The position numbers and the translations under genes were made by a program. From NCBI GenBank assembly GCA_041687805.1, contig JBDNJK010000116.1:1-64000 (forward strand): a stretch of 64,000 nt of DNA, read 5' to 3'. The notes under the pieces are model-generated. The model ran no database searches and had not been told where the DNA came from. It saw only the letters and a list, made by a program, of their open reading frames with translations. Below are positions 1 to 7,604 of this stretch, in pieces (position 1 is the stretch's first letter; the number at the start of each line of letters is the position of its first letter). The DNA is from SZUA-87 sp041687805. Lineage in GTDB: Bacteria > Actinomycetota > Acidimicrobiia > Acidimicrobiales > Aldehydirespiratoraceae.

Positions 1-151
1 CGATAATCAGCCAGGGCGCCAACATGAGCGCGCCGAAGGCGTAGGAGACCGTGAGCTCGGCAACGCGGTCATCTCCGTGTCGGGCCCGAGAATTCCAGAC
101 AGCGTGAATCAGCGCGGATGCCAACACAAGGAGAACGGCAACGCCACTCAC
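1..151 (-). CDS. Partial integral membrane protein (N-terminal ~50 residues)
   Basis: The gene runs off the left edge of the window. The frame has a TGA just upstream, and the first usable start is a GTG at 151. The visible product begins MSGVAVLLVLASALIHAVW, a hydrophobic helix. A charged loop (residues RARHGDD) and the start of a second hydrophobic stretch (FGALMLAPWLII) follow. This suggests a small multi-pass membrane protein. It follows the cold-shock gene by 45 bases in the same direction, and a TATGAT hexamer lies just ahead. Too little is present to assign a family, and the start is uncertain. Confidence 0.4.
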   Translation of the reverse strand, partial: MSGVAVLLVLASALIHAVWNSRARHGDDRVAELTVSYAFGALMLAPWLII

Positions 152-177
152 CGCAGCACGGATCCGTGCGTCTTCAA

Positions 178-183
178 ATCATA
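178..183 (-). promoter_or_regulatory. Possible -10 element for the partial membrane gene
   Basis: TATGAT, one base from TATAAT, lies on the minus strand 26 bases ahead of the GTG at 151. It is in the gap after the cold-shock gene. No convincing -35 element is visible. Confidence 0.25.
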
Positions 184-196
184 GATATGGGTCAAA

Positions 197-418
197 TCAA
201 GCTGGCCTGATCTCGCGTGCCTCGAGACGGCCCATGTGCCCGGGGGTGATTGCGAACACCACTTCGACCCCCACAGAAATCTTCCTGCTTCCATCGGAGA
301 TGGCCGAGCAGTGAAAGAACCACTCCTCGTCGCCCTCTGATATTGAACCCAGTCCGGCCTGCTCGTCGAACGACGCCACGACACCGCGACGAACTCGACG
401 AATCTGGCCGTGTGTCAT
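197..418 (-). CDS. Cold-shock domain protein (73 aa)
   Basis: This is a single small OB-fold cold-shock domain that should bind single-stranded RNA or DNA in the cytoplasm. The family pattern is clear: RGVVASFDEQAGLGSI near residues 11-26, an FFHCSAI RNP-like motif around residue 34, then ISVGVEVVF and GHMGRLEA. The start ATG overlaps the hisG stop (ATGA, 415-418), so the gene is probably translated with hisG. The length matches actinobacterial cold-shock proteins that follow metabolic genes. Its target is unknown. Confidence 0.85.
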   Translation of the reverse strand: MTHGQIRRVRRGVVASFDEQAGLGSISEGDEEWFFHCSAISDGSRKISVGVEVVFAITPGHMGRLEAREIRPA

Positions 419-1290
419 GGAACGATCTTGGTGATGGGGATCTCGACGATGCCGGTGGCCCCATGATCACACAACGCCGGGATCAAAATGTTGATATCTG
501 CCTTGGCGACGACCGTCTCGACCGCGTAGCCCGCTCCACGGAACAACTCGTTGACGGTCGGCGACTTCATCGACGGCAGAAGTTCGATAAGACCGTCGAG
601 CTTGTCGGTGGGTACGTTCATCTTGACCAGCACCTTGCCCCTGGCGTCGAGAACACCCCGCAACAGCGTGAGGATCTGCGCCATGGCGTGGGACTTTTCA
701 GGGTCGGCATGTGAGGCGGGATTGGCGATGAACTCCGTGTAGGACGTGAGCAAGGTGTCGGTGATACGCAAACCGGCTGCCCTGAGCGCACTGCCAGTTT
801 CGGTTATGTCGACCACTGCGTCGACGATGTCGGGCACCTTGGCCTCGGTGGCGCCATAGCTGAGGCGGATATCAGCCTCGACACCCGCCTTCTCAAAGAA
901 GCGTTTGGTGATCTCCGGATATTCGCTGGAAATTCGAACCCCGTCTGGCATGTCGGCAACCGACTGCCACGGCGAGTCGCTTGGCACGGCCAACACGATC
1001 TTCACCGGTTTGGACGTGGCTTTGGAGTATTTGAGCTCACCGAGGGAAACGACTTCGCTGGATGTCTCCTCGATCCAGTCACGCCCTGTGATGCCAATGT
1101 CAAACAGGCCATCGGATACGTAACGGCCAATCTCTTGGGGTCGGAGTATCCGAACGGACTCGATGCGCGGATCACCAACCGACGCCTTGTATGCCACCGA
1201 TGATGACCTGGACACCGGGAGGTCGGCGGCCTCGAAGAGTTGCAGGGTGGCTTTTTCCAGTGATCCCTTGGGTAGTACGAGCTTCAGCAC
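415..1290 (-). CDS. hisG: ATP phosphoribosyltransferase, long form
   Basis: HisG joins ATP and PRPP in the first step of histidine synthesis. The 291-residue length and a C-terminal ACT-like tail (about residues 210-291) mark the long, HisZ-independent form, which is normally feedback-inhibited by histidine. N-terminal KLVLPKGSLEKAT and the signature VPDIVDAVVDITETGSAL (about residues 150-170) are both present. The start is a GTG. A GAAAG run lies about 7 bases upstream. No other his gene is nearby, and hisE, which often accompanies hisG in actinobacteria, is absent here. Confidence 0.96.
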   Translation of the reverse strand: MLKLVLPKGSLEKATLQLFEAADLPVSRSSSVAYKASVGDPRIESVRILRPQEIGRYVSDGLFDIGITGRDWIEETSSEVVSLGELKYSKATSKPVKIVLAVPSDSPWQSVADMPDGVRISSEYPEITKRFFEKAGVEADIRLSYGATEAKVPDIVDAVVDITETGSALRAAGLRITDTLLTSYTEFIANPASHADPEKSHAMAQILTLLRGVLDARGKVLVKMNVPTDKLDGLIELLPSMKSPTVNELFRGAGYAVETVVAKADINILIPALCDHGATGIVEIPITKIVP

Positions 1291-1315
1291 GGCGATTCTT
1301 TCGACGGGTGACTTG

Positions 1316-1321
1316 ATTATC
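1316..1321 (-). promoter_or_regulatory. Possible -10 element for hisG
   Basis: GATAAT on the minus strand lies 25 bases ahead of the hisG GTG, in the 75-base gap between ribD and hisG. It would give a leader of about 20 bases that includes the GAAAG sequence. The -35 region is not recognisable. Confidence 0.25.
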
Positions 1322-1365
1322 CGGCGGTTCTCATGGGGGAGATTTCCGGTGGAACGACGACGAGG

Positions 1366-2403
1366 CTACCGGCCGCGCTCATCACCGACCGTGACGGGGC
1401 GCATGTCAATTCGAAGATCTCTTCCGAGCCTGTCGACCGACACGATCTCGCCCCTCCACACCGCATCGATCGAAGCGGCTCCCGAACCGCCGAATAGCCC
1501 GGCGGCATCATCGCCTCCGAACAGCACCGGTGCGGTGTAGAGAACATATTGATCGACCAATCCCGCTTGATGGAATGAGCGGGCTACGCCGGCACCACCC
1601 TCCACCATCAACTGGATCACAGAATCGGCTCCGAGTTGGTCGAGGAGTTCGGGCAGGGGGCCCGTCCATTCAAGGCACGGGTTCATGTTTGCGTCGGCCG
1701 GCGCATGGCCCAACACGATGCGGCGCGGATTGGTGACCTCTTCTCGCGGTATCGATGAGTCGGACGGCCAATCGCGGACCGTGAGCGACGGGTTGTCGGT
1801 CTTGGCCGTGCCGGATCCCACGAGAATCGCATCGGACTCAGCCCGCAGACGATGAGCATCCGCCCTGGCCTCCGCCCCGGTGATCCACTGCGATGTGCCG
1901 TCGGGAGCGGCGGTGCGACCATCGGCTGAGGCGGCCAACTTGAGCAACACCCACGGCCGACCGGAGCGGCGGTGATGCATATACGGGGCGAGCTGCATTT
2001 CGATCTCGTCGGCCAAGACACCTACGTCGACGGTGATTCCGGCCTCACGGAGCCGGGCTACGCCGGTGCCTGCAACCTTCGGGTCGGGATCCTCGACGCC
2101 GGTGACAACGCGTGTCACGCCCGCTTCGATGATGGCATCGGTGCAAGGCGGGGTGCGGCCGGTGTGATTGCAGGGCTCGAGCGTCGTGTAGAGCGTGGAA
2201 CCAGCCGACGACGGCCCGACCGAAGCCAGGGCCTCGCGTTCGGCGTGAAGACCGCCCGGCGGATGGGTTGCTCCGACCGAGACTTTGCCGTCGGCGTCGA
2301 CGACCACGGCGCCGACCCATGGGTTCGGAGAAGTTCGATGGCGCACACCAGCCGCCGCAGCGATCGCCATGGCCATGAATCGTGCGTCGTCGGACCCGGT
2401 CAT
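1366..2403 (-). CDS. ribD: Bifunctional riboflavin deaminase/reductase RibD
   Basis: RibD deaminates and then reduces the pyrimidine intermediate in riboflavin synthesis. The N-terminal cytidine-deaminase-like half has the zinc set H53-A-E55 and PCNHTGRTPPC (C78 and C87). The C-terminal reductase half begins near residue 150 with LLKLAASADGRTA and SQWITG, and ends with the MVEGGAGVA segment. The length (345 aa) is normal. The start overlaps the upstream moaB-like stop by four bases (2400-2403), so the two are co-transcribed. No other rib gene is in the window. Confidence 0.95.
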   Translation of the reverse strand: MTGSDDARFMAMAIAAAAGVRHRTSPNPWVGAVVVDADGKVSVGATHPPGGLHAEREALASVGPSSAGSTLYTTLEPCNHTGRTPPCTDAIIEAGVTRVVTGVEDPDPKVAGTGVARLREAGITVDVGVLADEIEMQLAPYMHHRRSGRPWVLLKLAASADGRTAAPDGTSQWITGAEARADAHRLRAESDAILVGSGTAKTDNPSLTVRDWPSDSSIPREEVTNPRRIVLGHAPADANMNPCLEWTGPLPELLDQLGADSVIQLMVEGGAGVARSFHQAGLVDQYVLYTAPVLFGGDDAAGLFGGSGAASIDAVWRGEIVSVDRLGRDLRIDMRPVTVGDERGR

Positions 2404-2945
2404 GACAGATTCGGCTGGGGTGCGTCAGCAGATGGATGTGGGTCGTAGTTGTCGACCAGCAGTCGCACGGCATGACCGACAACATCAATCACGGCTCCGA
2501 TCGTCTCGACGCAACCCTTCGACGAGCCAGGAGTGTTGACAATGAGAGTCGTGCCAAGGGTGCCGGCCACAGCTCGGCTCAGGCGTCCGAGAGGGCTGAC
2601 AAGGCGCATGGCCTCGGCCAATCCCGGTGCCTCACGATCGATCACAGCACGTGTGCCCTCTGGTGTGAGGTCGCGGGGGCCGAAGCCGGTGCCACCCGTG
2701 GTGACAACCATGCCGTGAAAGCCGGTCGCAAGGCGTCGGAGCGCCCCCGCCACTGACTCAGTGCCATCGGCAGTTACCGACCGTTCGACCACGTTCCAGC
2801 CGGTGTCGATGAAATACGCCTCAAGTACCTGACCAGAACGGTCCTCCCTCGTTCCGGCAACGACACCATCGGACACAGTGAGGATCTTCACGCTGAGAGG
2901 CTTGGGGGCAATGCCGTCGTGATCATGGTGATGGTCGTGGGCCAT
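2400..2945 (-). CDS. MoaB/MogA-family molybdopterin adenylyltransferase with His-rich N-terminus
   Basis: The product (181 aa) belongs to the MoCF_biosynth fold that adenylates molybdopterin. The core motif VVTTGGTGFGPRDLTPE (about residues 83-99) is intact. NTPGSSKG follows in the C-terminal half. I chose the ATG at 2945, which gives a start of MAHDHHHDHD, a short His/Asp-rich tail that could bind metal. A TATCGT hexamer six bases upstream supports this start as a leaderless one. No other molybdenum cofactor gene is nearby. Assignment to MoaB rather than MogA cannot be settled from sequence alone. Confidence 0.85.
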   Translation of the reverse strand: MAHDHHHDHDGIAPKPLSVKILTVSDGVVAGTREDRSGQVLEAYFIDTGWNVVERSVTADGTESVAGALRRLATGFHGMVVTTGGTGFGPRDLTPEGTRAVIDREAPGLAEAMRLVSPLGRLSRAVAGTLGTTLIVNTPGSSKGCVETIGAVIDVVGHAVRLLVDNYDPHPSADAPQPNLS

Positions 2946-2951
2946 GAGAAG

Positions 2952-2957
2952 ACGATA
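2952..2957 (-). promoter_or_regulatory. -10 element of the moaB-ribD operon (leaderless type)
   Basis: TATCGT on the minus strand is followed by six bases and then the ATG at 2945. This spacing would place the transcript start at or next to the start codon. There is no Shine-Dalgarno sequence. Confidence 0.4.
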
Positions 2958-3034
2958 ACCCTTGGCTCTGGCCGGAGTGCTCTGCCGCACTTGCCAGATC
3001 CGCCAACCCACAGGAAAATGTCACACCCTCAAGT

Positions 3035-3040
3035 CATAAT
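3035..3040 (+). promoter_or_regulatory. -10 element of the DUF222-HNH gene
   Basis: CATAAT is followed by exactly seven bases and then the ATG at 3048, the geometry of a leaderless mRNA. It overlaps the first base of the LexA-like box, so a bound repressor would block the polymerase. Confidence 0.45.
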
Positions 3041-3055
3041 CGAACACATGTTCGC
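3040..3055 (+). promoter_or_regulatory. LexA-like SOS box overlapping the HNH gene start codon
   Basis: TCGAACACATGTTCGC matches the actinobacterial SOS-box consensus TCGAAC-N4-GTTCGA at 11 of 12 fixed positions. The ATG at 3048 lies within the box. Several mycobacterial 13E12-repeat (DUF222) genes are established members of the LexA regulon, so site and gene family agree. Confidence 0.7.
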
Positions 3056-4358
3056 TTCAATTATCGACAGACCTCACTCGTCTCCCGTCGACGAATCCAA
3101 CCCACCTGATCCCTCGCTCGATCTCCAGCGTTTCCGTAGTCCCGCCGGCGGGCGCGATGCACTGCGACTTGTCAGAGAGCTCGAGGTTCTGGGTCGGGAA
3201 ATTGATGCTGCCCGTTGTGGCCTCCTGGCCGAAATCGATCGCCTAGGCCTACATCGAATCGATGGCCACGCATCGGCCAAGGTGATGGTTCGTCACGCGG
3301 CGCGATTGTCACCGTCGGAAGCTGGACGGCGAGCGAGCGCGGCTCGGGCGTTGCGCGACCTTCCTGCCGTAATGGCCGCGTGGCAGGGCGGCAAAATCGG
3401 CACGTGCCAGGTTCAGAGGCTCGCCCGTGCCCACGCCAATGTGAGAGTGCGCTCTGATCTGATCGAGGCCGAGGGGTGGTTCTTGGAAAAGGCCGACGAC
3501 CGCTCCTACAAGGAGTTCGACGCCCTCGTCACCCAATGGGTCTCGCTCGTCGACTCCGACGGTGCCAGAGACACCAATGAGCAGAATCATCACAATCGGC
3601 GAGCTCGGATTCTCCAGGACTACAACAAATCGTGGCGTCTCGATGCCGGTTGTGGGGCGCTCAACGGAGCAGAAATCGACTCGATCTTCCAGAAGTTCGT
3701 CGAGGCCGAATTCCTCACCGACTGGGCCGAAGCCCGAGATGCCCATGGGCCCGACACCACCGTCGATGATCTGGCCCGCAATGCCTCTCAGCGCCGCTTC
3801 GATGCGCTGCTGGAGATATTTCGACGGGCCGCGTCGTCGGATCCCAACAGATCAGACACAGTCGTCGTCACCAACGTGATGATCGACCAGGCCACGTTCG
3901 AGCGCGCGCTGGCCGAACTGGCTGGAGCAATGCCCGTCACGCCGGTCAATCCCTTCACCGACAGCTACAGATGCTCCACGATCGACGGTGCTCCGCTTGA
4001 GCCGACCGAAGTGGTGGCGGCAGCATTGATCGGCGACGTGCGCCGAGTGGTGGTCGGCGCCGACAATGTGGTGATCAACCTGGGACGCCGTCAGCGGCTG
4101 TTCACCGGCTCGGCACAGCTGGCAGTGAGGTTGTCATCAAGCGAGTGCTACTGGCCGGGCTGCCACGTTCCCACATCGAATTGCCAAGCCGACCATCTCA
4201 AGCCATGGTCCGATCCTCATCGAGGCTCCACCGATCAAGAAAATGGCGGCCCGGCATGTGGGCGACACAACCGCCACAAACAGCGCGGATTCAAGGTGCG
4301 CCGCGACTCAGCGGGAGGGTGGCACGTCTTGCGTCCCGATGGAACCGAGATCGAATAG
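3048..4358 (+). CDS. DUF222/13E12-repeat protein with C-terminal HNH nuclease domain
   Basis: The 436-residue product has an N-terminal DUF222 region (about residues 1-300), rich in charged helices. It ends in an HNH nuclease domain: CYWPGC, then ADHLKPW, an Asn, and CGRHNRHK, which supply the Cys, His and Asn ligands. Related genes occur in many copies in actinobacteria, and their role is unsettled. I chose the ATG at 3048 because CATAAT lies seven bases ahead and a LexA-like box spans it. An in-frame ATG at 3018 has only AGG three bases upstream. It diverges from moaB and converges on rsmB with an 18-base gap. It is one of only four plus-strand genes, which suggests insertion. Confidence 0.88.
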   Translation: MFASIIDRPHSSPVDESNPPDPSLDLQRFRSPAGGRDALRLVRELEVLGREIDAARCGLLAEIDRLGLHRIDGHASAKVMVRHAARLSPSEAGRRASAARALRDLPAVMAAWQGGKIGTCQVQRLARAHANVRVRSDLIEAEGWFLEKADDRSYKEFDALVTQWVSLVDSDGARDTNEQNHHNRRARILQDYNKSWRLDAGCGALNGAEIDSIFQKFVEAEFLTDWAEARDAHGPDTTVDDLARNASQRRFDALLEIFRRAASSDPNRSDTVVVTNVMIDQATFERALAELAGAMPVTPVNPFTDSYRCSTIDGAPLEPTEVVAAALIGDVRRVVVGADNVVINLGRRQRLFTGSAQLAVRLSSSECYWPGCHVPTSNCQADHLKPWSDPHRGSTDQENGGPACGRHNRHKQRGFKVRRDSAGGWHVLRPDGTEIE

Positions 4359-4376
4359 CCGGTCGGGCTCGACCTG

Positions 4377-5516
4377 TCAGGTGGCGCGTTGCCAGAGCGC
4401 CATACCCATACCGTCGTGGTCGTCACCCGGAAGAAGCATCGACACATTGGTGTCGTCGCGGTAATCCCACTTATCGTTGTCGGGGCGAATCGGGGCAAAG
4501 TCTGACAACGCGCCGCTGGTGGCCGCAGCTGCTATCGAACCGCTGGTCTCAGCGTTGGTGAGTGTGCAAACACTGTAGACAAGAGAGCCACCGGGCTTTA
4601 CGAGCGCCGCCGCCTGTGTGAGCAACGCTGACTGCAGTTCGCACAGATTGCCAATATCGCTCAGTTGAATTCGCCAGCGAGCGTCAGGCCGACGACGAAG
4701 TGCTCCGAGCCCTGAGCATGGAGCGTCGACCAGAACAGTGTCGAAAGTGGCGGGTCGAAACGGCGGATGCAATCCATCGGCTACCACTGGATATAGCTGG
4801 TCGAGTCCCAGAGACTCTCGATTCGACGCGATCAAGCCCACTCTGCTCTGCCGGAGGTCGGCCGCCACCACGATCGCACCACTCGCGGCTATCGCCGTCG
4901 CCTTGCCCCCAGGTGCGGCGCAAAGGTCCAGCACCAGCCCGCCTGCATGAGTCGGCACGGTTTCTGCGACTAGTTGAGAGCTCTTGTCTTGGATATATCC
5001 GTCATCTCGCCGGTTGACGGATGCGGGCTTGTTCATCACTCGCAAGGCGTCGTCGGCGGCTTCGGCACCCAATTCTGAGCGGAGCAACTCGACCATCCAG
5101 TCGGGGTAGCTGAGCTCGATCGCGGTTGTGGGGTATTCGATTCCGGACTTCGCGGCGTCGGCAACCTTTCTCAATATCGCGTTGACCAGACCACGGAACC
5201 GTTTGGGAGAGGCCGACACGGTCGCCGACACGGCGGCGTGAGGAGGTGTGCCCAATTCAATGAGTTGGTATGCCCCGAGCCGCAACGCAGCACGCGCTGT
5301 GGGTGGTGGATCCTGCATGAGGTAGCGGTCGACGACATGATCGAGGGCACGACGACGACGTGTGGATCCATAAACGAGTTCGGTGACGAAACCACGATCA
5401 CGAGGTTCAAGATCTGAATCTTCGAGCATTCGAGGCAACGCGACATTGGCGTAAGCGCCCTCGGTATCGATTCGCACCAATGCTGCGATCGCAAGGCGGC
5501 GAGCATCGTCGGTCAT
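4377..5516 (-). CDS. rsmB: 16S rRNA (cytosine-5)-methyltransferase RsmB
   Basis: RsmB methylates C967 of 16S rRNA with SAM. The N-terminal NusB-like domain (about residues 1-130) is followed by a Rossmann methyltransferase domain: LDLCAAPGGKAT, then VDAPCSGLGALRR and VYSVCTLTNAE, which give the two cysteines of m5C enzymes. The ATG at 5516 overlaps the fmt stop (ATGA). A longer upstream reading exists, but MTDDARRLAI aligns with the family start. The order def-fmt-rsmB is conserved in many bacteria. 379 aa, slightly short for the family. Confidence 0.95.
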   Translation of the reverse strand: MTDDARRLAIAALVRIDTEGAYANVALPRMLEDSDLEPRDRGFVTELVYGSTRRRRALDHVVDRYLMQDPPPTARAALRLGAYQLIELGTPPHAAVSATVSASPKRFRGLVNAILRKVADAAKSGIEYPTTAIELSYPDWMVELLRSELGAEAADDALRVMNKPASVNRRDDGYIQDKSSQLVAETVPTHAGGLVLDLCAAPGGKATAIAASGAIVVAADLRQSRVGLIASNRESLGLDQLYPVVADGLHPPFRPATFDTVLVDAPCSGLGALRRRPDARWRIQLSDIGNLCELQSALLTQAAALVKPGGSLVYSVCTLTNAETSGSIAAAATSGALSDFAPIRPDNDKWDYRDDTNVSMLLPGDDHDGMGMALWQRAT

Positions 5517-6403
5517 GATCCAAACGTTTCGTCGGCATTCGGGCGTGCGCCGTTGACCCATGCGTCTGCCGCAACCGGGCCCTTGCCCTCTGATTGCACG
5601 GTCACAAGTTTCAACCTACCGCTGCCGGTGGCAACCGTGGTGCCGTCGATCGAACCCGGCCGGCCGGCCATGGCCTCGTCAACCACCTCTGCACCGTTGA
5701 TCTTGAATCGTCTTCCTCGCCAAGTTGTCCATGCTCCACCCACGCGGACCACCCGACTGATCTGTTGGGCATGTTGTGTCCAATCGATTTCCAACTCGGA
5801 CTTTCGTATCTTCTCCGCGTAGACCGGTTTACCCACCTGGGGTAGCGGGACACCGAGGCCGGAACCCAACGCCTCGACGAGTTGCTTGGTGCCGATCTCC
5901 ACGAGGCGGCCCCGCAAGGAGTCGAGAGTATCGATCGGCTCGATGGCGATTTCATCGCGGCGATACACAGCTCCGGTGTCGAGCTCGGGCTCCACCGACA
6001 TGAGACACACACCTGTGTGGGTATCGCCGGCAAGAATGGCTCGCTCAACAGGGGCGGCTCCTCGCCACCTCGGCAGAAGCGAGAAATGGATGTTGACCAT
6101 CGCAAGATGATGAAGCAGCTGGGTTGGGATGATTCTGCCGTAGGCAACCACCACCGCAAGGTCGGCTTCGACGTCGGCAACATCATCGATCGAATCGGAG
6201 ACCGCTAGACCGAGTTCTGTGGCCGCAGCCTTGACAGGGCTCGGAGTGTCACCGCCGCGCCGGCGCCTGCGGGCGTCAGGGCGCGTGAGCACCAAAGGAA
6301 TTTCGTAGCCCGACTTGTGGAGGGCCAACAGCGGCGGAACCGCCAAATCGGGCGTGCCCATATAGACGACCCGACGAATTTGGGCCGGTGGAGTCGCTAT
6401 CAC
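5513..6403 (-). CDS. fmt: Methionyl-tRNA formyltransferase
   Basis: Fmt formylates the initiator Met-tRNA. The N-terminal formyl-transfer domain shows MGTPDLAVPPL (residues 15-25) and the catalytic stretch NIHFSLLPRWRGAAP (N104, H106). An Asp follows in the LDTGAVY segment near residue 142. The C-terminal OB-like domain starts near residue 200. The length (296 aa) is slightly short. The start overlaps the def stop and the stop overlaps the rsmB start, so the three genes form one translationally linked unit. Confidence 0.96.
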   Translation of the reverse strand: MIATPPAQIRRVVYMGTPDLAVPPLLALHKSGYEIPLVLTRPDARRRRRGGDTPSPVKAAATELGLAVSDSIDDVADVEADLAVVVAYGRIIPTQLLHHLAMVNIHFSLLPRWRGAAPVERAILAGDTHTGVCLMSVEPELDTGAVYRRDEIAIEPIDTLDSLRGRLVEIGTKQLVEALGSGLGVPLPQVGKPVYAEKIRKSELEIDWTQHAQQISRVVRVGGAWTTWRGRRFKINGAEVVDEAMAGRPGSIDGTTVATGSGRLKLVTVQSEGKGPVAADAWVNGARPNADETFGS

Positions 6404-6930
6404 CGAAGATGCAGTCCTCTCCTTGCGGTGGGCTTGTTGTCGGCGCCGATCTGAAGGTCTCGCAATGTGGCCATGGCCTCTTTTCGCGTTTCCGGGTCGA
6501 GGCGATCAACAAGAAGCACGCCGGCGAGGTGATCGACCTCATGCTGGAACATGCGCGCCTCGAGTTCATCGGCCTCATAAGACACGTCGTTTCCGTCGAG
6601 ATCGCGGCCCACCATATGGACGGTTTTGGGACGAACAATCTCCCACGACAGACCGGGCACAGAGAGACACCCCTCCTCAAATGACCATTCGCCATCAGAC
6701 TCCACGATTTCGGGATTGATCATCGAGTGTGGGCCGTCGCCGATATCCCACACGAATATTCTCTTCTGCACTCCCACCTGCGGCGCTGCCACCCCGATGC
6801 CCGGAATGTCGTACATGGTTTCGATCATGTCATCGGCAAGTCGAATCAACGCGTCGTCGATTTCGGTGACATCGTGGGCGACCTGTCGGAGAACGGGATC
6901 ACCGATGATGCGAATGTCGTACGCGGCCAT
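6400..6930 (-). CDS. def: Peptide deformylase
   Basis: Def removes the formyl group from new proteins and works with fmt directly downstream. All three family motifs are present: GIGVAAPQVG (residues 44-53), EEGCLSVPG with metal ligand C88, and QHEVDHLAG with H130, E131 and H134. The length is 176 aa. There is no Shine-Dalgarno sequence, but TATCCT lies six bases ahead of the ATG, which points to a leaderless transcript. The gene diverges from a methyltransferase gene across only 38 bases. Confidence 0.97.
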   Translation of the reverse strand: MAAYDIRIIGDPVLRQVAHDVTEIDDALIRLADDMIETMYDIPGIGVAAPQVGVQKRIFVWDIGDGPHSMINPEIVESDGEWSFEEGCLSVPGLSWEIVRPKTVHMVGRDLDGNDVSYEADELEARMFQHEVDHLAGVLLVDRLDPETRKEAMATLRDLQIGADNKPTARRGLHLR

Positions 6931-6936
6931 GAAGAG

Positions 6937-6942
6937 AGGATA
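6937..6942 (-). promoter_or_regulatory. -10 element of def-fmt-rsmB (leaderless type)
   Basis: TATCCT on the minus strand is followed by CTCTTC and the def ATG. Its -35 region would lie inside or near the divergent gene at 6969. Confidence 0.4.
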
Positions 6943-6955
6943 GCTACGGCGCCGC

Positions 6956-6961
6956 TACCGT
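6956..6961 (+). promoter_or_regulatory. -10 element of the RsmC-like methyltransferase gene
   Basis: TACCGT is followed by seven bases and the GTG at 6969. It sits 13 bases from the opposing def -10 element, so the two promoters share a very short region. Confidence 0.4.
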
Positions 6962-6968
6962 CGTCGGG

Positions 6969-7604
6969 GTGAAGCCAACCGAAGGCAGTCCCCCGGCTGC
7001 TCACTATTTCAGCAGCGATCCCGCATCCCCCTCCAAGCCACGCGCCGTTGATATCACCCTGCCCGACATCAGCCTTACGTTGCAGTCCGACAGCGGAGTG
7101 TTCTCGGCCGATCACCTCGACCCCGGCACCAAGTTGCTGCTGATGGCTTCACCACCCCTGACCGGCAACGAGAAGCTGGTGCTCGACGTCGGCTGTGGCT
7201 GGGGCCCGATTGCTTGTGTGGCCGCCACGAGGGCGCCTCAGGCGCATGTGTGGGCGATCGATGTCAATGAACGAGCTCTGTCGCTCACCCGGGCCAACGC
7301 CCTCTCGCTCGGACTTGATGATCGAGTCCACGCGTGCTTTCCCGACGACGTGCCAGCCGACCTCATGTTCGACAGGATTCTCTCCAATCCTCCTATACGA
7401 GTGGGCAAGCCTGCGCTCCACGCCCTTCTGGAACGATGGATCGCTCGACTTTCCCCCGCCGGAGTCGCCCACTTGGTGGTTCAAAAGCACCTTGGAAGCG
7501 ACTCCCTGGCAAAGTGGCTCGCCGGTCGAGGCAATGATGTCGCCAGGATCGAAAGCCGAGGCGGATACCGAATTCTCGAAGTGTCGAAAGGTCAACCCAC
7601 ATGA
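6969..7604 (+). CDS. RsmC-like SAM-dependent methyltransferase
   Basis: The product (211 aa) is a Rossmann-fold methyltransferase with motif I LDVGCGWGPIA (residues 72-82), an acidic motif II (AIDVNERAL) and SNPPIRVGK (N140-P-P), the guanine-N2 signature of RsmC-type rRNA enzymes. An N-terminal piece (HYFSSDP through FSADHLDPGTKLLL) matches the linker of RsmC, but the inactive N-terminal domain of E. coli RsmC is missing, as in many Gram-positives. The GTG start follows TACCGT plus seven bases. It overlaps the trmH-like gene by ATGA. The exact rRNA target is not proven. Confidence 0.85.
   Translation: MKPTEGSPPAAHYFSSDPASPSKPRAVDITLPDISLTLQSDSGVFSADHLDPGTKLLLMASPPLTGNEKLVLDVGCGWGPIACVAATRAPQAHVWAIDVNERALSLTRANALSLGLDDRVHACFPDDVPADLMFDRILSNPPIRVGKPALHALLERWIARLSPAGVAHLVVQKHLGSDSLAKWLAGRGNDVARIESRGGYRILEVSKGQPT

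Noticed and set aside
1291..1365. Possible small gene (hisE) between ribD and hisG
   Set aside because: The 75-base gap is too short for hisE, and no conserved reading frame is visible; only a -10-like element is there.
4361..4374. GGTCG-GGCT-CGACC inverted repeat between the HNH gene and rsmB
   Set aside because: It is only five pairs and is not followed by T on either strand. I cannot call it a terminator, although its place between converging genes would fit.
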